DNA of 64,000 nt, taken from Streptomyces sp. F63 (lineage in GTDB: Bacteria; Actinomycetota; Actinomycetes; Streptomycetales; Streptomycetaceae). The position numbers and the translations under genes are program-made. A model generated the notes under the pieces. It was not told the origin of the DNA. It saw nothing but the letters and a program-made list of their open reading frames with translations, and ran no database searches. Below, in pieces: positions 1 through 8,788 of the stretch; positions within the stretch are counted from its first letter, which is position 1, and every line of letters begins with the position of its first letter. The stretch is from positions 87,725 through 151,724 of the forward strand of contig NZ_JAGPXX010000014.1 of NCBI RefSeq assembly GCF_018070345.1. The letters run 5' to 3'.

Positions 1-133
1 CCGTGCGGTGCAGCAGCAGGGCCCGCCCGGGACCGTGTTCCGCGAGCCCGGCCTCCCACACGGCCAGCAGTTCCGCCGCCCCGGGCGCAGATACCGCCCC
101 GGGGCGCGGGCCCGCCGGCTCCGTCGTCTCCAT
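1..133 (-). CDS. N-terminus of a CIS-cluster protein, cut by window edge
   Basis: This is the first 44 codons of a gene that runs off the left edge. It starts at an ATG 19 bp after the stop of the inner-tube gene, so it is probably co-transcribed with the sheath and tube genes. The visible residues are proline- and alanine-rich and then form an amphipathic stretch (ELLAVWEAGLAEHGPGRALL). I do not recognise the family from this fragment. By position it would be one of the small conserved proteins that follow the tube gene in Streptomyces contractile injection clusters; that is inferred from context only. Confidence 0.55.
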   Translation of the reverse strand, partial: METTEPAGPRPGAVSAPGAAELLAVWEAGLAEHGPGRALLLHRT

Positions 134-152
134 CACGCGGACCGCCCGGCGC

Positions 153-677
153 TCAGACCGGGTTGGTGAAGGACGGCTCCGTCGGCTCCGGCACCTCGTA
201 GTCCCGCTCCCAGCCCTCGCACTCCAGCTTGAGACTCTGGATCGCGACGGCGTTGGCGTTGGCGTCCAGTTCCCCCAGCACCTGGTACTCACTCGGCCAG
301 GCCCGGTAGAGCTTGTGCGAGACGGCCACCTGCCCGGCCTCGTTGAGGACCTGGATCACGATGTCCCGGCGGAAGTCGGCGAGCGACACCTCGGCGCCCA
401 GCCCGGCCCCGACCTGCCAGACCTTGTTGGCCCAGCGGTCGAATTCCGGATCGTGGGTGACCCCGCGTTCGAGCGTCACCCCCTCGAATTCGGAACGCCC
501 GGGCGATTTGCGCGGAGTGCTCGGGTCGCCGCCATTGCGGTGCTTGACCACTTCGGTGGTGCGCTTCAGCGGGCTGATTTTGCTGATGCCCGCGACCGTA
601 CGCCCGCCCCAGAGAACGAGGAACTTGAAATTCTTGTACGGGTCGAAGCGATGGGCGTTGATCTGAAACTCGGCCAT
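153..677 (-). CDS. Contractile injection system inner tube protein (gp19-like)
   Basis: The 174-residue product has the size and opening of phage T4 gp19-type tail tube proteins. The N-terminus has NAHRFDPYKNFKFLV (about residues 7-21), then beta-rich segments with RTTEVVKHRNGGD and FEGVTLERGVTHD, which are typical of tube subunits of phage-like contractile injection systems. Such proteins stack as hexameric rings inside the sheath. The gene begins 7 bp downstream of the sheath stop codon and is clearly in the same operon. There is no signal peptide or membrane segment, which fits a cytoplasmically assembled particle. Whether this particle acts inside the cell or is released cannot be judged from these genes. 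Confidence 0.88.
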   Translation of the reverse strand: MAEFQINAHRFDPYKNFKFLVLWGGRTVAGISKISPLKRTTEVVKHRNGGDPSTPRKSPGRSEFEGVTLERGVTHDPEFDRWANKVWQVGAGLGAEVSLADFRRDIVIQVLNEAGQVAVSHKLYRAWPSEYQVLGELDANANAVAIQSLKLECEGWERDYEVPEPTEPSFTNPV

Positions 678-684
678 CGGATTC

Positions 685-2532
685 CTAAATCTCGAACTGT
701 CCGGCGATCTGCTGGATCTTGACGACCACGAACTCCGCGGGCCTGACCGGCGCGAATCCCACCACGACGTTCACCACGCCCTGCGCGATGTCCTGCTCGG
801 TGGTGGTGTCCGCGTCGCATTTGACGTAGTACGCCTCGCGCGGTGTGCGGCCCTTGAACGCGCCCTGGCGGAACAGGGTGTGCAGGAACGACGAGGCGTC
901 CAGCCGGATCTGCTGCCAGAGCTGTTCGCCGTTCGGTTCGAAGACCACCCACTGCAGCCCGCGGTGGAGGCTTTCCTCGATGTGCAGGGCGAGCCGCCGC
1001 ACCGGTGCGTACGTCCACTCGCTGTCGAGGCCGTCCGCGCCCTCGAGCGTGCGGGCGCCCCAGACCAGCGGGCCGAGCACCGGGAAGGTGCGCAGGCAGT
1101 TGACGCCCAGCGGGTTGAGGAGGCCGCTCTCCCGGTCGGTGATCCGCACGGTCAGCGAGCGCACCCCGGCCAGCCGGGCCTCCGTGCCCGCCGCGGCCTT
1201 CCACACCCCGCGCTCACCGTCCGTGCGGGCGGTGACGCCGGCGACGGCGCCGGACGGCGGGAAGGCGCGCAGCCGCCCGGTGAGCGGGTCGGTCAGCCGC
1301 ACCTGCGGGAAGTACAGCGCCGCGTGGTCGCTGCGGACCGGGTCGAACGCGGACAGCCCGGCCCGCGCCCGGTCCACACTGGTCCAGGACGCCGGAGCGT
1401 CGACGAGCAGGAAGATCCGCCGCTCCTCGCAGAGCGCCACGGCCGCCGAGATCACCGTGACCATGTCCTCGGTGGACTCGTACGCCGCCAGCTCGGGCAG
1501 CGCCAGCAGGTTGACGTCGTCGGCGTCGCGCAGCGCGTGCAGCCCCGTCTTGAGGTCCTCGCTGCCGATGAGGTCCTGCGGTCCGGGCGGATCGCCGTCC
1601 GCGCCCCCGGTGAGCGGGAAGACGGGCGGATTGACCGAGCCCTCCAGGCCCAGGTCGTTGGCGCACTCGCCGAGGAACCGCACGGTGTCGCGGGGGTCCG
1701 CGGACCCGGCGACCACCTGGATCCGGTTGCCGAACGCGGTGGCCTCGGCCCGGGCGAAGGCCCGCTTGCCGGGCGCGTCGGGCAGCGCCCGCAGCTTCCG
1801 CTCCAGCAGCAGGGCGAGTTCGGTGACGGTCACCGGGGCCGGGCCGTCCACCGCGGGGTCGTACAGGGTGAAGCTGCGCTCCGCCGTGCCGATCTTGACG
1901 GTGAGTTCGACGGCCGGGTCGGGCAGTTCGGCCCCGAACGGCTTCGACACGGTGCCGGACGGGTCGGGACGGCCCTCGCCGGCGACCCGGACCCGCACCA
2001 GATCGGAGCCCTCGTTCACCACGGTCTCCACGAAGCGCCCGTGCCCGGGGCTCATGGACAGCCCGGTGTAGCTCTCCCGGGCCTCGCCGTTCGCGTCGGT
2101 GACGCGCAGATTGAAGGTCTCGTCCGGGCGCCGGGTGTCGTGGTCGACGGACACCCGCAGGCCGGAGCCCCAGACGCCGGCCTCCCGGGCGGTGACCCGC
2201 AGCACCGGGTGGGCGCTGCCGTCCTCGGTGGACTCGAGCGTGACCTCGGCCTCCTCCCCGGTGCCGGACGCCGCCACGCGCACGATCACCGCGGCGGAGC
2301 CGCCGTTGCCGAAGAACTGGTGGACGGCGTGACTCACCGCGCTGCGGGCGGTGAGACCCCCGAAGCGGCGCTCGAAGTCGGCGAAACTGGTGATCCGCAC
2401 CGGCTGGTTGAGCGGCCCTCGGCGGGTGTGCCCGACGAAGGCGGTCACCGAGGTGGTGACCGCGCCGATGGTGCGGACGCTACTGGGAAGTTCCTCGATG
2501 TATACGCCGGGATGGGCCGTTCGCACCGGCAT
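685..2532 (-). CDS. Contractile injection system sheath protein
   Basis: This 615-residue protein opens with the phage sheath signature PGVYIEE (residues 8-14) and ends with the conserved sheath C-terminal domain (DADTTTEQDIAQGVVNVVVG, then FVVVKIQQ). Sheath subunits form the contractile outer tube of phage tails and injection systems. I chose the ATG at 2532 because AAGGGA and GGAG lie just upstream; an ATG at 2541 is also possible but has no spacer to its ribosome binding site. The gene leads an operon with the tube protein and at least one more gene. The central part is variable and rich in charged loops, as in other bacterial sheaths. It reads away from sucC across a 1.1 kb gap. Confidence 0.92.
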   Translation of the reverse strand: MPVRTAHPGVYIEELPSSVRTIGAVTTSVTAFVGHTRRGPLNQPVRITSFADFERRFGGLTARSAVSHAVHQFFGNGGSAAVIVRVAASGTGEEAEVTLESTEDGSAHPVLRVTAREAGVWGSGLRVSVDHDTRRPDETFNLRVTDANGEARESYTGLSMSPGHGRFVETVVNEGSDLVRVRVAGEGRPDPSGTVSKPFGAELPDPAVELTVKIGTAERSFTLYDPAVDGPAPVTVTELALLLERKLRALPDAPGKRAFARAEATAFGNRIQVVAGSADPRDTVRFLGECANDLGLEGSVNPPVFPLTGGADGDPPGPQDLIGSEDLKTGLHALRDADDVNLLALPELAAYESTEDMVTVISAAVALCEERRIFLLVDAPASWTSVDRARAGLSAFDPVRSDHAALYFPQVRLTDPLTGRLRAFPPSGAVAGVTARTDGERGVWKAAAGTEARLAGVRSLTVRITDRESGLLNPLGVNCLRTFPVLGPLVWGARTLEGADGLDSEWTYAPVRRLALHIEESLHRGLQWVVFEPNGEQLWQQIRLDASSFLHTLFRQGAFKGRTPREAYYVKCDADTTTEQDIAQGVVNVVVGFAPVRPAEFVVVKIQQIAGQFEI

Positions 2533-3228
2533 TCCCTCCATTCCCTTCGCGCACCAAGAGATGAGAAGAAGGGATGAAGGAGTTGTGTGCGGCCCGTGAA
2601 TGCGCGCGCACGTTCTCCGTCCCCCCGACGTACACCCCGCGCGGTTTTCGGTACCGCGCGCCCAAGCGTTCATTGCCTGTGGCTCTTGGTGCATGAGTGC
2701 CACTTGGAGTCTGGGTGCGCCTTCAAGTGGGGGTCAAGGACGGTTTCCGGCCTTTCCGCGAAGCGGGTAAGGGTATTCCCCTGGCCGCGTTCCGCGGGTG
2801 GATCACGGCATTGTCCTGGGTCGGAACGGATGAGTCCGGTCAGCGGAGTGGCGGAATTCAATATTCCGGGAATCGGATTAAGTCGAAAGAGTGAGGGTGT
2901 CGGCGCGCCGGTTTGTGTACCGGAAGGCGAAAAATGAGCGGTTCGGCTCCGGGGTGCGGGACCACGGCATCTGTACGAGAAGTGAAAACGATGGAGGGCC
3001 CGTGATGGCGGCGCGCGGGGGTCGCCAGGGCGCCGGTGGCGTCACGCGCCGGGAACGCCGACGGCTCCGGCCGGGAAGGCGCGGCGCGCGGCCCGGTCCG
3101 GTGTCACCGCTCCGCCTCCGGCCGCGGCGTGCGGCATGTCCGGTCCCGGCGCGGCCGGGGCCTCTCCGTTCCCCGGACCGTTCCGGGCGGGCGGGAAGGA
3201 AGGGCCGGTCGGAGGGGTGGCGAGAGGG

Positions 3229-3280
3229 GCCGGCAAGGGGAGCCGACAAGAGGGGCCGACAAGAGGGGCCGGTAAGAGGG
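3229..3280. repeat. 13-bp tandem repeat, four copies
   Basis: Four consecutive 13-bp units start at 3229, 3242, 3255 and 3268. Units two and three are identical (GCCGACAAGAGGG); the first and last differ at a few positions. The block is purine-rich on the plus strand and lies in non-coding DNA upstream of sucC. No function is evident. Confidence 0.8.
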
Positions 3281-3431
3281 CCGCCGGCGAAGGGTCGCCG
3301 GGGGAGGAGAGACGCCCGGCACCGGCCTCCACCGCTGGTGCCGGGCGTCACCCGGTCGGCGCAGCCGCCCCGGGCGGGGCCACTGTCGCCGATGCCGGGC
3401 ATATCCCCGGTGCGGCGCGCCGCCACTCCTC

Positions 3432-3500
3432 TGATCTGTGACTGTAATCACCGCGCACATGTGATCTGTGATTTAGGGCCCTCCCGCGTACGGCGATAAC
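3432..3500 (+). promoter_or_regulatory. Candidate sucC promoter with Crp/Rex-like palindrome
   Basis: TGTGACTGTAATCACC at 3437-3452 matches the TGTGA-N6-TCACA pattern shared by Crp- and Rex-type sites, with one mismatch at the last base. A direct repeat TGATCTGTGA occurs at 3432 and 3462, 30 bp apart. A -10-like GATAAC lies at 3495-3500. If transcription starts near 3507, the palindrome centre is about 62 bp upstream, a usual activator distance. The binding protein is not shown by the sequence. Confidence 0.45.
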
Positions 3501-3644
3501 CTGCCAGGCGGACATGCCGCGTGCCGGCCAGTGTGTGCGCCTCCCAGTGACCGCGTCGTCACGCTGCCCCTGCGGCACGCCCATGCAGACAACGCACCGC
3601 AATCACCACGACAGCGGTATCGAGACGCAAAGGGACGGACGCGC

Positions 3645-4820
3645 GTGGACCTGTTCGAGTATCAGGCGAGGGACCTCTTCGCCAAGCACGGTGTACCGGT
3701 GCTGGCCGGTGAAGTGATCGACACGCCTGAGGCGGCGCGCGAGGTGACCGAGCGTCTCGGCGGCCGCGCGGTCGTCAAGGCGCAGGTCAAGGTCGGTGGC
3801 CGCGGCAAGGCCGGCGGCGTGAAGCTGGCCAAGGACCCGGCCGACGCGGTCGAGAAGGCCGGCCAGATCCTGGGCATGGACATCAAGGGCCACACGGTCC
3901 ACAAGGTGATGCTGGCCCAGACCGCGGACATCAAGGAGGAGTACTACGTCTCCTACCTGCTGGACCGCACCAACCGGACCTTCCTGGCCATGGCCTCCGT
4001 CGAGGGCGGCATGGACATCGAGGAGGTCGCCGCCACCAAGCCCGAGGCGCTCGCCAAGGTCCCGGTGGACGCCAACGAGGGCGTGACCCCCGAGAAGGCC
4101 CGCGAGATCGTCGAGGCGGCGAAGTTCCCCGCCGACGTCGCGGACCAGATCGCCGAGATCCTGCAGACCCTGTGGAAGGCGTTCATCGCCGAGGACGCCC
4201 TGCTCGTCGAGGTCAACCCGCTGGCCAAGACCGGTGACGACGGCAAGGTCCTGGCGCTGGACGGCAAGGTCTCCCTGGACGCCAACGCCGACTTCCGCCA
4301 GCCGGACCACGCGGCGCTGGAGGACAAGGCCGCGGCCGACCCGCTGGAGGCCGCCGCCAAGGCCAAGGGCCTCAACTACGTGAAGCTCGACGGCGAGGTC
4401 GGCATCATCGGCAACGGCGCGGGTCTCGTGATGAGCACCCTGGACGTCGTCGCGTACGCCGGTGAGGCGCACAACAACGTCAAGCCCGCCAACTTCCTCG
4501 ACATCGGCGGCGGCGCCTCCGCCGAGGTGATGGCGAACGGCCTGGAGATCATCCTGGGCGACCCGGCCGTCAAGTCCGTCTTCGTCAACGTCTTCGGCGG
4601 CATCACCGCGTGCGACGCGGTCGCCAACGGCATCGTGCAGGCCCTGGAGCTGCTCAAGTCCAAGGGCGAGGAGGTCGACAAGCCGCTGGTCGTGCGGCTC
4701 GACGGCAACAACGCGGAGCTGGGTCGCACGATCCTCTCCGACGCGAACCACCCGCTGGTCCAGCAGGTGGACACCATGGACGGTGCGGCCGACCGTGCCG
4801 CCGAGCTGGCTGCTAAGTAA
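3645..4820 (+). CDS. sucC: Succinyl-CoA ligase [ADP-forming] beta subunit
   Basis: SucC pairs with SucD to convert succinyl-CoA to succinate with substrate-level phosphorylation in the TCA cycle. The 391-residue protein starts MDLFEYQARDLFAKHGVPV, the standard beginning of the family, and has the ATP-grasp glycine loop VGGRGKAGGVK (residues 50-60) and the C-terminal CoA-ligase motif FVNVFGGITACDAVANGI. The GTG at 3645 fits this N-terminus; upstream in-frame codons belong to the leader. The length equals the usual bacterial SucC. sucD follows after 21 bp and a strong hairpin ends the operon. Codon use is very biased, as expected for a highly expressed gene. Confidence 0.97.
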   Translation: MDLFEYQARDLFAKHGVPVLAGEVIDTPEAAREVTERLGGRAVVKAQVKVGGRGKAGGVKLAKDPADAVEKAGQILGMDIKGHTVHKVMLAQTADIKEEYYVSYLLDRTNRTFLAMASVEGGMDIEEVAATKPEALAKVPVDANEGVTPEKAREIVEAAKFPADVADQIAEILQTLWKAFIAEDALLVEVNPLAKTGDDGKVLALDGKVSLDANADFRQPDHAALEDKAAADPLEAAAKAKGLNYVKLDGEVGIIGNGAGLVMSTLDVVAYAGEAHNNVKPANFLDIGGGASAEVMANGLEIILGDPAVKSVFVNVFGGITACDAVANGIVQALELLKSKGEEVDKPLVVRLDGNNAELGRTILSDANHPLVQQVDTMDGAADRAAELAAK

Positions 4821-4841
4821 AGGGAACGGGTCACCAACACC

Positions 4842-5726
4842 ATGGCTATCTTCCTCACCAAGGAAAGCAAGGTCATCGTCCAGGGGATGACCGGCTCCGA
4901 GGGCCAGAAGCACACCAAGCGGATGCTTGCCTCGGGCACGAACATCGTCGGCGGCGTGAACCCGCGCAAGGCCGGCGCCACGGTCGACTTCGGCGGCACC
5001 GAGGTGCCCGTCTTCGGCTCCGTCAAGGAGGCCATGGAGGCCACCGGCGCGGACGTCACCGTGATCTTCGTTCCGCCGAAGTTCGCGAAGGACGCGGTCG
5101 TCGAGGCGATCGACGCCGAGATCGGTCTCGCCGTCGTCATCACCGAGGGCATCGCGGTGCACGACACCGCCGCGTTCTGGGCGTACGCCGGCGCCAAGGG
5201 CAACAAGACCCGGATCGTCGGCCCCAACTGCCCGGGTCTCATCTCCCCCGGACAGTCGAACGCCGGCATCATCCCGGCCGACATCACCAACGCCGGCCGC
5301 ATCGGCCTGGTCTCGAAGTCGGGCACGCTGACGTACCAGATGATGTACGAGCTGCGGGACCTCGGCTTCTCCTCGGCCGTCGGCATCGGTGGCGACCCGG
5401 TCATCGGCACCACGCACATCGACGCCCTGGCCGCCTTCGAGGCCGACCCCGACACCGACCTGATCGTGATGATCGGTGAGATCGGCGGCGACGCCGAGGA
5501 GCGGGCCGCGGAGTACATCAAGGCGAACGTGACGAAGCCGGTCGTCGGCTACGTCGCCGGGTTCACCGCGCCCGAGGGCAAGACCATGGGCCACGCCGGC
5601 GCCATCGTGTCCGGCTCCTCCGGCACGGCGCAGGCGAAGAAGGAGGCCCTGGAGGCCGCGGGTGTGAAGGTCGGCAAGACGCCGTCCGAGACGGCCCGCC
5701 TCGCGCGCGCCGCCCTCGCCGGCTGA
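4842..5726 (+). CDS. sucD: Succinyl-CoA ligase [ADP-forming] alpha subunit
   Basis: The 294-residue alpha subunit binds CoA and carries the phosphorylated active-site histidine. It begins MAIFLTKESKVIVQGMTGSEG and shows the Rossmann CoA site GGVNPRKAG (37-45), the GPNCPGLISP motif (127-136) and the GKTMGHAGAI motif with active histidine at 251. It follows sucC by 21 bp and is almost certainly translated from the same message. Nothing is missing compared with the family. Confidence 0.97.
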   Translation: MAIFLTKESKVIVQGMTGSEGQKHTKRMLASGTNIVGGVNPRKAGATVDFGGTEVPVFGSVKEAMEATGADVTVIFVPPKFAKDAVVEAIDAEIGLAVVITEGIAVHDTAAFWAYAGAKGNKTRIVGPNCPGLISPGQSNAGIIPADITNAGRIGLVSKSGTLTYQMMYELRDLGFSSAVGIGGDPVIGTTHIDALAAFEADPDTDLIVMIGEIGGDAEERAAEYIKANVTKPVVGYVAGFTAPEGKTMGHAGAIVSGSSGTAQAKKEALEAAGVKVGKTPSETARLARAALAG

Positions 5727-5795
5727 CCTCCGGCCGCACGGCCGCACGGTCGCACGGCCGCGTACCGCACAGCGGGGCCGCGAGGCCGTGCCGCA

Positions 5796-5836
5796 CAGGG
5801 CGCCGGTTCCCCCTCCGGGCGGGAACCGGCGCCCTG
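5796..5836 (+). terminator. sucCD terminator hairpin
   Basis: A perfect 16-bp stem (5796-5811 with 5821-5836) encloses a 9-nt loop, 69 bp after the sucD stop. There is no T-run, as is common in Streptomyces. Confidence 0.85.
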
Positions 5837-5930
5837 CGGCGTACCCGGGCGCGGACACCGGGGTCCGCGGGGCGGGGCTCCCGCCGGGTGCCGGTCCCGG
5901 ATCATCCGATCAGTCCGTCAGGTGATCCGA

Positions 5931-5985
5931 CGACACAACGACCATAACGACACAACGAACATAGGCGGCTAACCGGATATACCGG
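5931..5985 (+). promoter_or_regulatory. Direct repeats and small palindrome before the PerM-like gene
   Basis: The 11-mer CGACACAACGA occurs at 5931-5941 and again at 5948-5958, a 17-bp period. CCGG half-sites flank ATATA at 5973-5985. The stretch is A-rich compared with its surroundings and lies 24-78 bp before the start codon, so a promoter with repeated factor-binding sites is plausible. Confidence 0.4.
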
Positions 5986-6008
5986 ATTGCGCTTGGCAGC
6001 ATGGTCGC

Positions 6009-7505
6009 GTGAGCCGCCCCCTCGCCGACCCCGGCCTGCTGCCCCTTCCCGCCCATGACCACGGTGCCGACCCGCCGGCCCCGCTCGGCGAGCGCCTCCG
6101 CACGGCCACCGCCGGAGTGGCGGGTGGCGCGGTCGCAGCCGGGCTGGGGCTCGGTGTGCCCGCCGTGGCGGTGCTGGCCCACTGGATCGTCTCGGCCGAC
6201 CCGGGCGCCGGGCCCGAGGGCGCCCTGCGGACCGCGGCCGCCCTCTGGCTTCTCGGCCACGGCGCGGAACTCCTCCGCACCACCGGCGTGGACGGCGGTA
6301 CGGCCCCCGTGGGACTGCCGCCGCTGCTGATCGGCCTGCTGCCGGTATGGCTGCTGTACCGCTCCGCGCAACGGGCCACGGACGCCGCGGAGCAGGCGGA
6401 GGCGGCGGAAGCCGCGGCCCTCGCGGAAGCCGCCCTCGCGGTGCGCGTCGCGCGGACGGAGTACCCCGGGCCCGGGGAGACGGCCGGCGCCCGGCACGCG
6501 GCCCGGCACCGGGCCCCGGCGGAGCCTCCGCCCCCGCCCGGCCACAGCGCCTTCCCCACCCTCGCCTGGCTCTGCGCCGGCTACCTCGCCGTCGGCCTCG
6601 GCGCCGCCCTGTACGCCGACGAGGGACCGCTGCGCGCCGAGCCCGCCGCGGTGCTGCCGCGCCTCTGCGCCATCTGTGCCGTGACGGTGCTGTGCGGCAC
6701 CTGGGCCGCCGGCGGCCTCGCCGAACGACGGCTGCCCCCCGGCGTGCGCGCCGCTCTGCGCCGGCTGCCGCGCGCGCTGCGCGCCCCGTTCACCTACCCC
6801 GAGGCGGGGGCCGGGCCCCGCGCGGCGGCTCGCGGCGTCGCGGTGCTCCTCGGCGGCGGCGCGCTGCTGGCGGCCGCGTCCCTCGCCGCGGACGGCATCG
6901 AGGCGCGGGACACGCTGCTCGCCCTCGACGGGACGGTGCCCGGACGGGCCTCCGTGCTGCTCCTCTGCCTGGCCCTGGCGCCCAACGCGGCCGTCTGGGG
7001 CGCCGCGTACGCACTGGGGCCCGGCTTCACCGCCGGGGCGGGCAGCACGGTCACCGCCCTCGTCGCCACGGGCTACCCGGAACTGCCCGCCTTCCCCCTC
7101 CTCGCCGCGCTCCCGCCCGAGGGCCCCGGTTCCCCGCTGACCTGGGCCGCCGGCGCGGTCCCCGTGGCCGCGGGCCTGGCCGTCGGCCGGCGCGCGGCCC
7201 TCGCCGCGTACCGGGCCCGGGCGGCCGGCCGGCCCGTCCCGGCCTGGTGGCAGACACCGCTGACCGCGCTGTACGGAGCGCTGGTCTGCGGGCTCGCGAT
7301 GACACTGATCGCCGCCGCGTCGGGCGGCACCCTGGGTACCGGCGCGCTGGCCCGGCTCGGCCCCGACGCCTGGGCCACCGGGGCGGCCGCGGCCGCCTGG
7401 ACGGGCGCGGCCGGGCTGCCCACCGCACTCGTCCTGCACGGCTGGTGGCTGAGGAGGAGCCGGTGGCGCGGCCCGGAGTCCGGCCCCGCGCCCGCCACGG
7501 CCTGA
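6009..7505 (+). CDS. DUF6350 family integral membrane protein (PerM-like)
   Basis: The 498-residue protein is highly hydrophobic, with around ten predicted membrane segments (for example VAGGAVAAGLGLGVPAVAVLA near 40 and PVGLPPLLIGLLPVWLLYR near 103) separated by alanine/proline-rich loops. It resembles the actinobacterial DUF6350 proteins annotated as cell-division protein PerM, which sit between sucD and purN in Streptomyces. PerM of mycobacteria is linked to growth under stress; that role is from knowledge of the family and is not visible here. The GTG start lacks a strong ribosome binding site. The gene ends 13 bp before a convergent gene. Confidence 0.8.
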   Translation: MSRPLADPGLLPLPAHDHGADPPAPLGERLRTATAGVAGGAVAAGLGLGVPAVAVLAHWIVSADPGAGPEGALRTAAALWLLGHGAELLRTTGVDGGTAPVGLPPLLIGLLPVWLLYRSAQRATDAAEQAEAAEAAALAEAALAVRVARTEYPGPGETAGARHAARHRAPAEPPPPPGHSAFPTLAWLCAGYLAVGLGAALYADEGPLRAEPAAVLPRLCAICAVTVLCGTWAAGGLAERRLPPGVRAALRRLPRALRAPFTYPEAGAGPRAAARGVAVLLGGGALLAAASLAADGIEARDTLLALDGTVPGRASVLLLCLALAPNAAVWGAAYALGPGFTAGAGSTVTALVATGYPELPAFPLLAALPPEGPGSPLTWAAGAVPVAAGLAVGRRAALAAYRARAAGRPVPAWWQTPLTALYGALVCGLAMTLIAAASGGTLGTGALARLGPDAWATGAAAAAWTGAAGLPTALVLHGWWLRRSRWRGPESGPAPATA

Positions 7506-7518
7506 CCGGCCGGGCGGC

Positions 7519-8541
7519 TCAGTCCGGGACGCCGAGGAGGGGACGGAGATGCTCGGGGAGGAGCTTCTCGCACTGCTGCTGGGAGGCCCGGGTCAGGGCG
7601 TCGTCCACGCACGTGTAGTAGTCGCGGTAGACGATCTGGAAGGTGTAGGTCGTCGCCACGACGGCCAGGGCGAGGCTGCCCGTGATGAGACCGCTGACCG
7701 CCGCGCTCTTCTGCGACCTGGCCCCGTAACCGCCGTTCTGCGCCGGGCCCTTGGCGGGCCCGGTGGCGGGGGTGCCCCCGGCGTCCGGGGGGCCCGACAC
7801 GTCCTGCGGGCGGGCCGCGGCGGTACGGGACGGGGAGCTCTCCGGGCGGGGTGCCGTGCCCCGCAGGGAGCTGACACCCCAGTACAGGGCGAGGGAGCCC
7901 AGCAGCAGGGCGATCTCCGGCAGGCTGAACAGCGCGAGGATGAACGCCCACATGCCCGCGACCATCGCGTACCGGGCGCGCCGCTGGTTGGGGTCCGTCG
8001 GGTCCCAGCGCAGCTCGCCGGGGCCGCCCGGGCCCTCGGAGCCGCCCGGCCCGTCCTGCCGCCCGCCTCCGAAGCCGCCGCTCTGCCGGCCCGGCTGGCG
8101 GCTGCTCCACCGGGAACTGCCCCAGGACGGCCGCCGGCCGCCGTTCTCGCCGCCGCCCCGGCCCTCGCCGGAACCGCCGCGGGGCCGCCACTCCTCGTCG
8201 GGGCGGCCCTCCGGCGGGGGCGCGAAGGGATTGGCGGGCTCGCCGGCCCGGTCACCGCCCGCGTCCCCGCCGTCGGCGCCGTCCGCGCCCGTCCCCGGCC
8301 CCGTTCCCGCATCCGTTCCCGCGTCCGTCTCCGGCGTCCCGGCCGTGTCGCCGTCCCCGGTGTGCTCCGGTGCCCGCCCGGTGTCCCGCGGGCCGCCGTC
8401 GCCGCCGCTTCCGCTGTCGTGTGCGTCACGTCCGTTCCGCCCGCCGGAGGCCGGGGACGCCGATGCCGGGGGGCGTTCACGCAGGAGCGGGGTCGGGAAC
8501 GGCGGGAGGCTGGGAGTCGCGCGGAGGCGTCGGTCCGGCAT
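7519..8541 (-). CDS. Proline/glycine-rich protein with two or more membrane helices
   Basis: This 340-residue protein has a disordered N-terminal half of about 180 residues made of G, D, T, P and R, then WDPTDPNQRRARYAMVAGMW leading into hydrophobic segments (FILALFSLPEIALLLGSLALYWGV), a second linker, and a last helix (VSGLITGSLALAVVATTYTF). The short C-terminus has two cysteines (YYTCVDDALTRASQQQCEKLLP) and may lie outside the membrane. It looks like the conserved Streptomyces integral membrane protein that sits between perM and purN. The start at 8541 has AGGGAAG about 10 bp upstream. Function is unknown; the gene is divergent from purN and convergent with the PerM-like gene. Confidence 0.75.
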   Translation of the reverse strand: MPDRRLRATPSLPPFPTPLLRERPPASASPASGGRNGRDAHDSGSGGDGGPRDTGRAPEHTGDGDTAGTPETDAGTDAGTGPGTGADGADGGDAGGDRAGEPANPFAPPPEGRPDEEWRPRGGSGEGRGGGENGGRRPSWGSSRWSSRQPGRQSGGFGGGRQDGPGGSEGPGGPGELRWDPTDPNQRRARYAMVAGMWAFILALFSLPEIALLLGSLALYWGVSSLRGTAPRPESSPSRTAAARPQDVSGPPDAGGTPATGPAKGPAQNGGYGARSQKSAAVSGLITGSLALAVVATTYTFQIVYRDYYTCVDDALTRASQQQCEKLLPEHLRPLLGVPD

Positions 8542-8788
8542 CTGGAGTGGTGTCTTCCCTCGTGTCGTCGTCCGGGCCGCGGGCCCGCGTCGGCGGATTC
8601 GGCCCTCGGAGTGACGTCGGTGTCTGAGACGCACGCTACCTTCCGCGCGCGCCCCCGTCCCGCGGGGGCTGCCCGCGGTGCCGGTATCGTGGCCCGTGGT
8701 CGGCGGCTTCGTAGGGTCTTCCGGACACCAGGATGCTCCTCGCTTGTGCGACCCCACAAACCTGCGCCCCGTGAGAAAGAGTTCCGCC

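Larger units (their letters stand above)
2533..3644. other. Long divergent intergenic region between CIS sheath and sucC
   Basis: No convincing gene is present. The first 400 bases are relatively A/T-rich for this genome (for example around 2855-2900) and probably hold the promoter of the sheath operon on the minus strand. The middle part, 3000-3400, is extremely GC-rich, with a 13-bp tandem repeat at 3229-3280. The last part, 3430-3510, has direct repeats and a palindrome that look like the sucC control region. Open frames here have arginine/proline/glycine-only composition and no start signals. Confidence 0.7.

Noticed and set aside
685..2532. The sheath and tube genes as part of a prophage
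   Set aside because: No integrase, capsid, terminase or lysis genes are seen and codon use and GC match the host; an injection system is more likely, although the left side is unseen.
880..2577. Long plus-strand frames opposite the sheath gene
   Set aside because: The minus-strand sheath protein has clear family motifs at both ends; the plus frames have shadow composition.
2878..3499. Several overlapping open frames of 80-200 codons between the sheath gene and sucC
   Set aside because: They are Arg/Pro/Gly repeats in all frames, caused by a GC-rich tandem repeat, with no start signals or codon bias for one frame.
3603..5858. A 751-codon minus-strand frame opposite sucCD
   Set aside because: It mirrors the sucC and sucD codons, is Val/Gly/Asp/Leu-rich without motifs and spans both genes and their gap.
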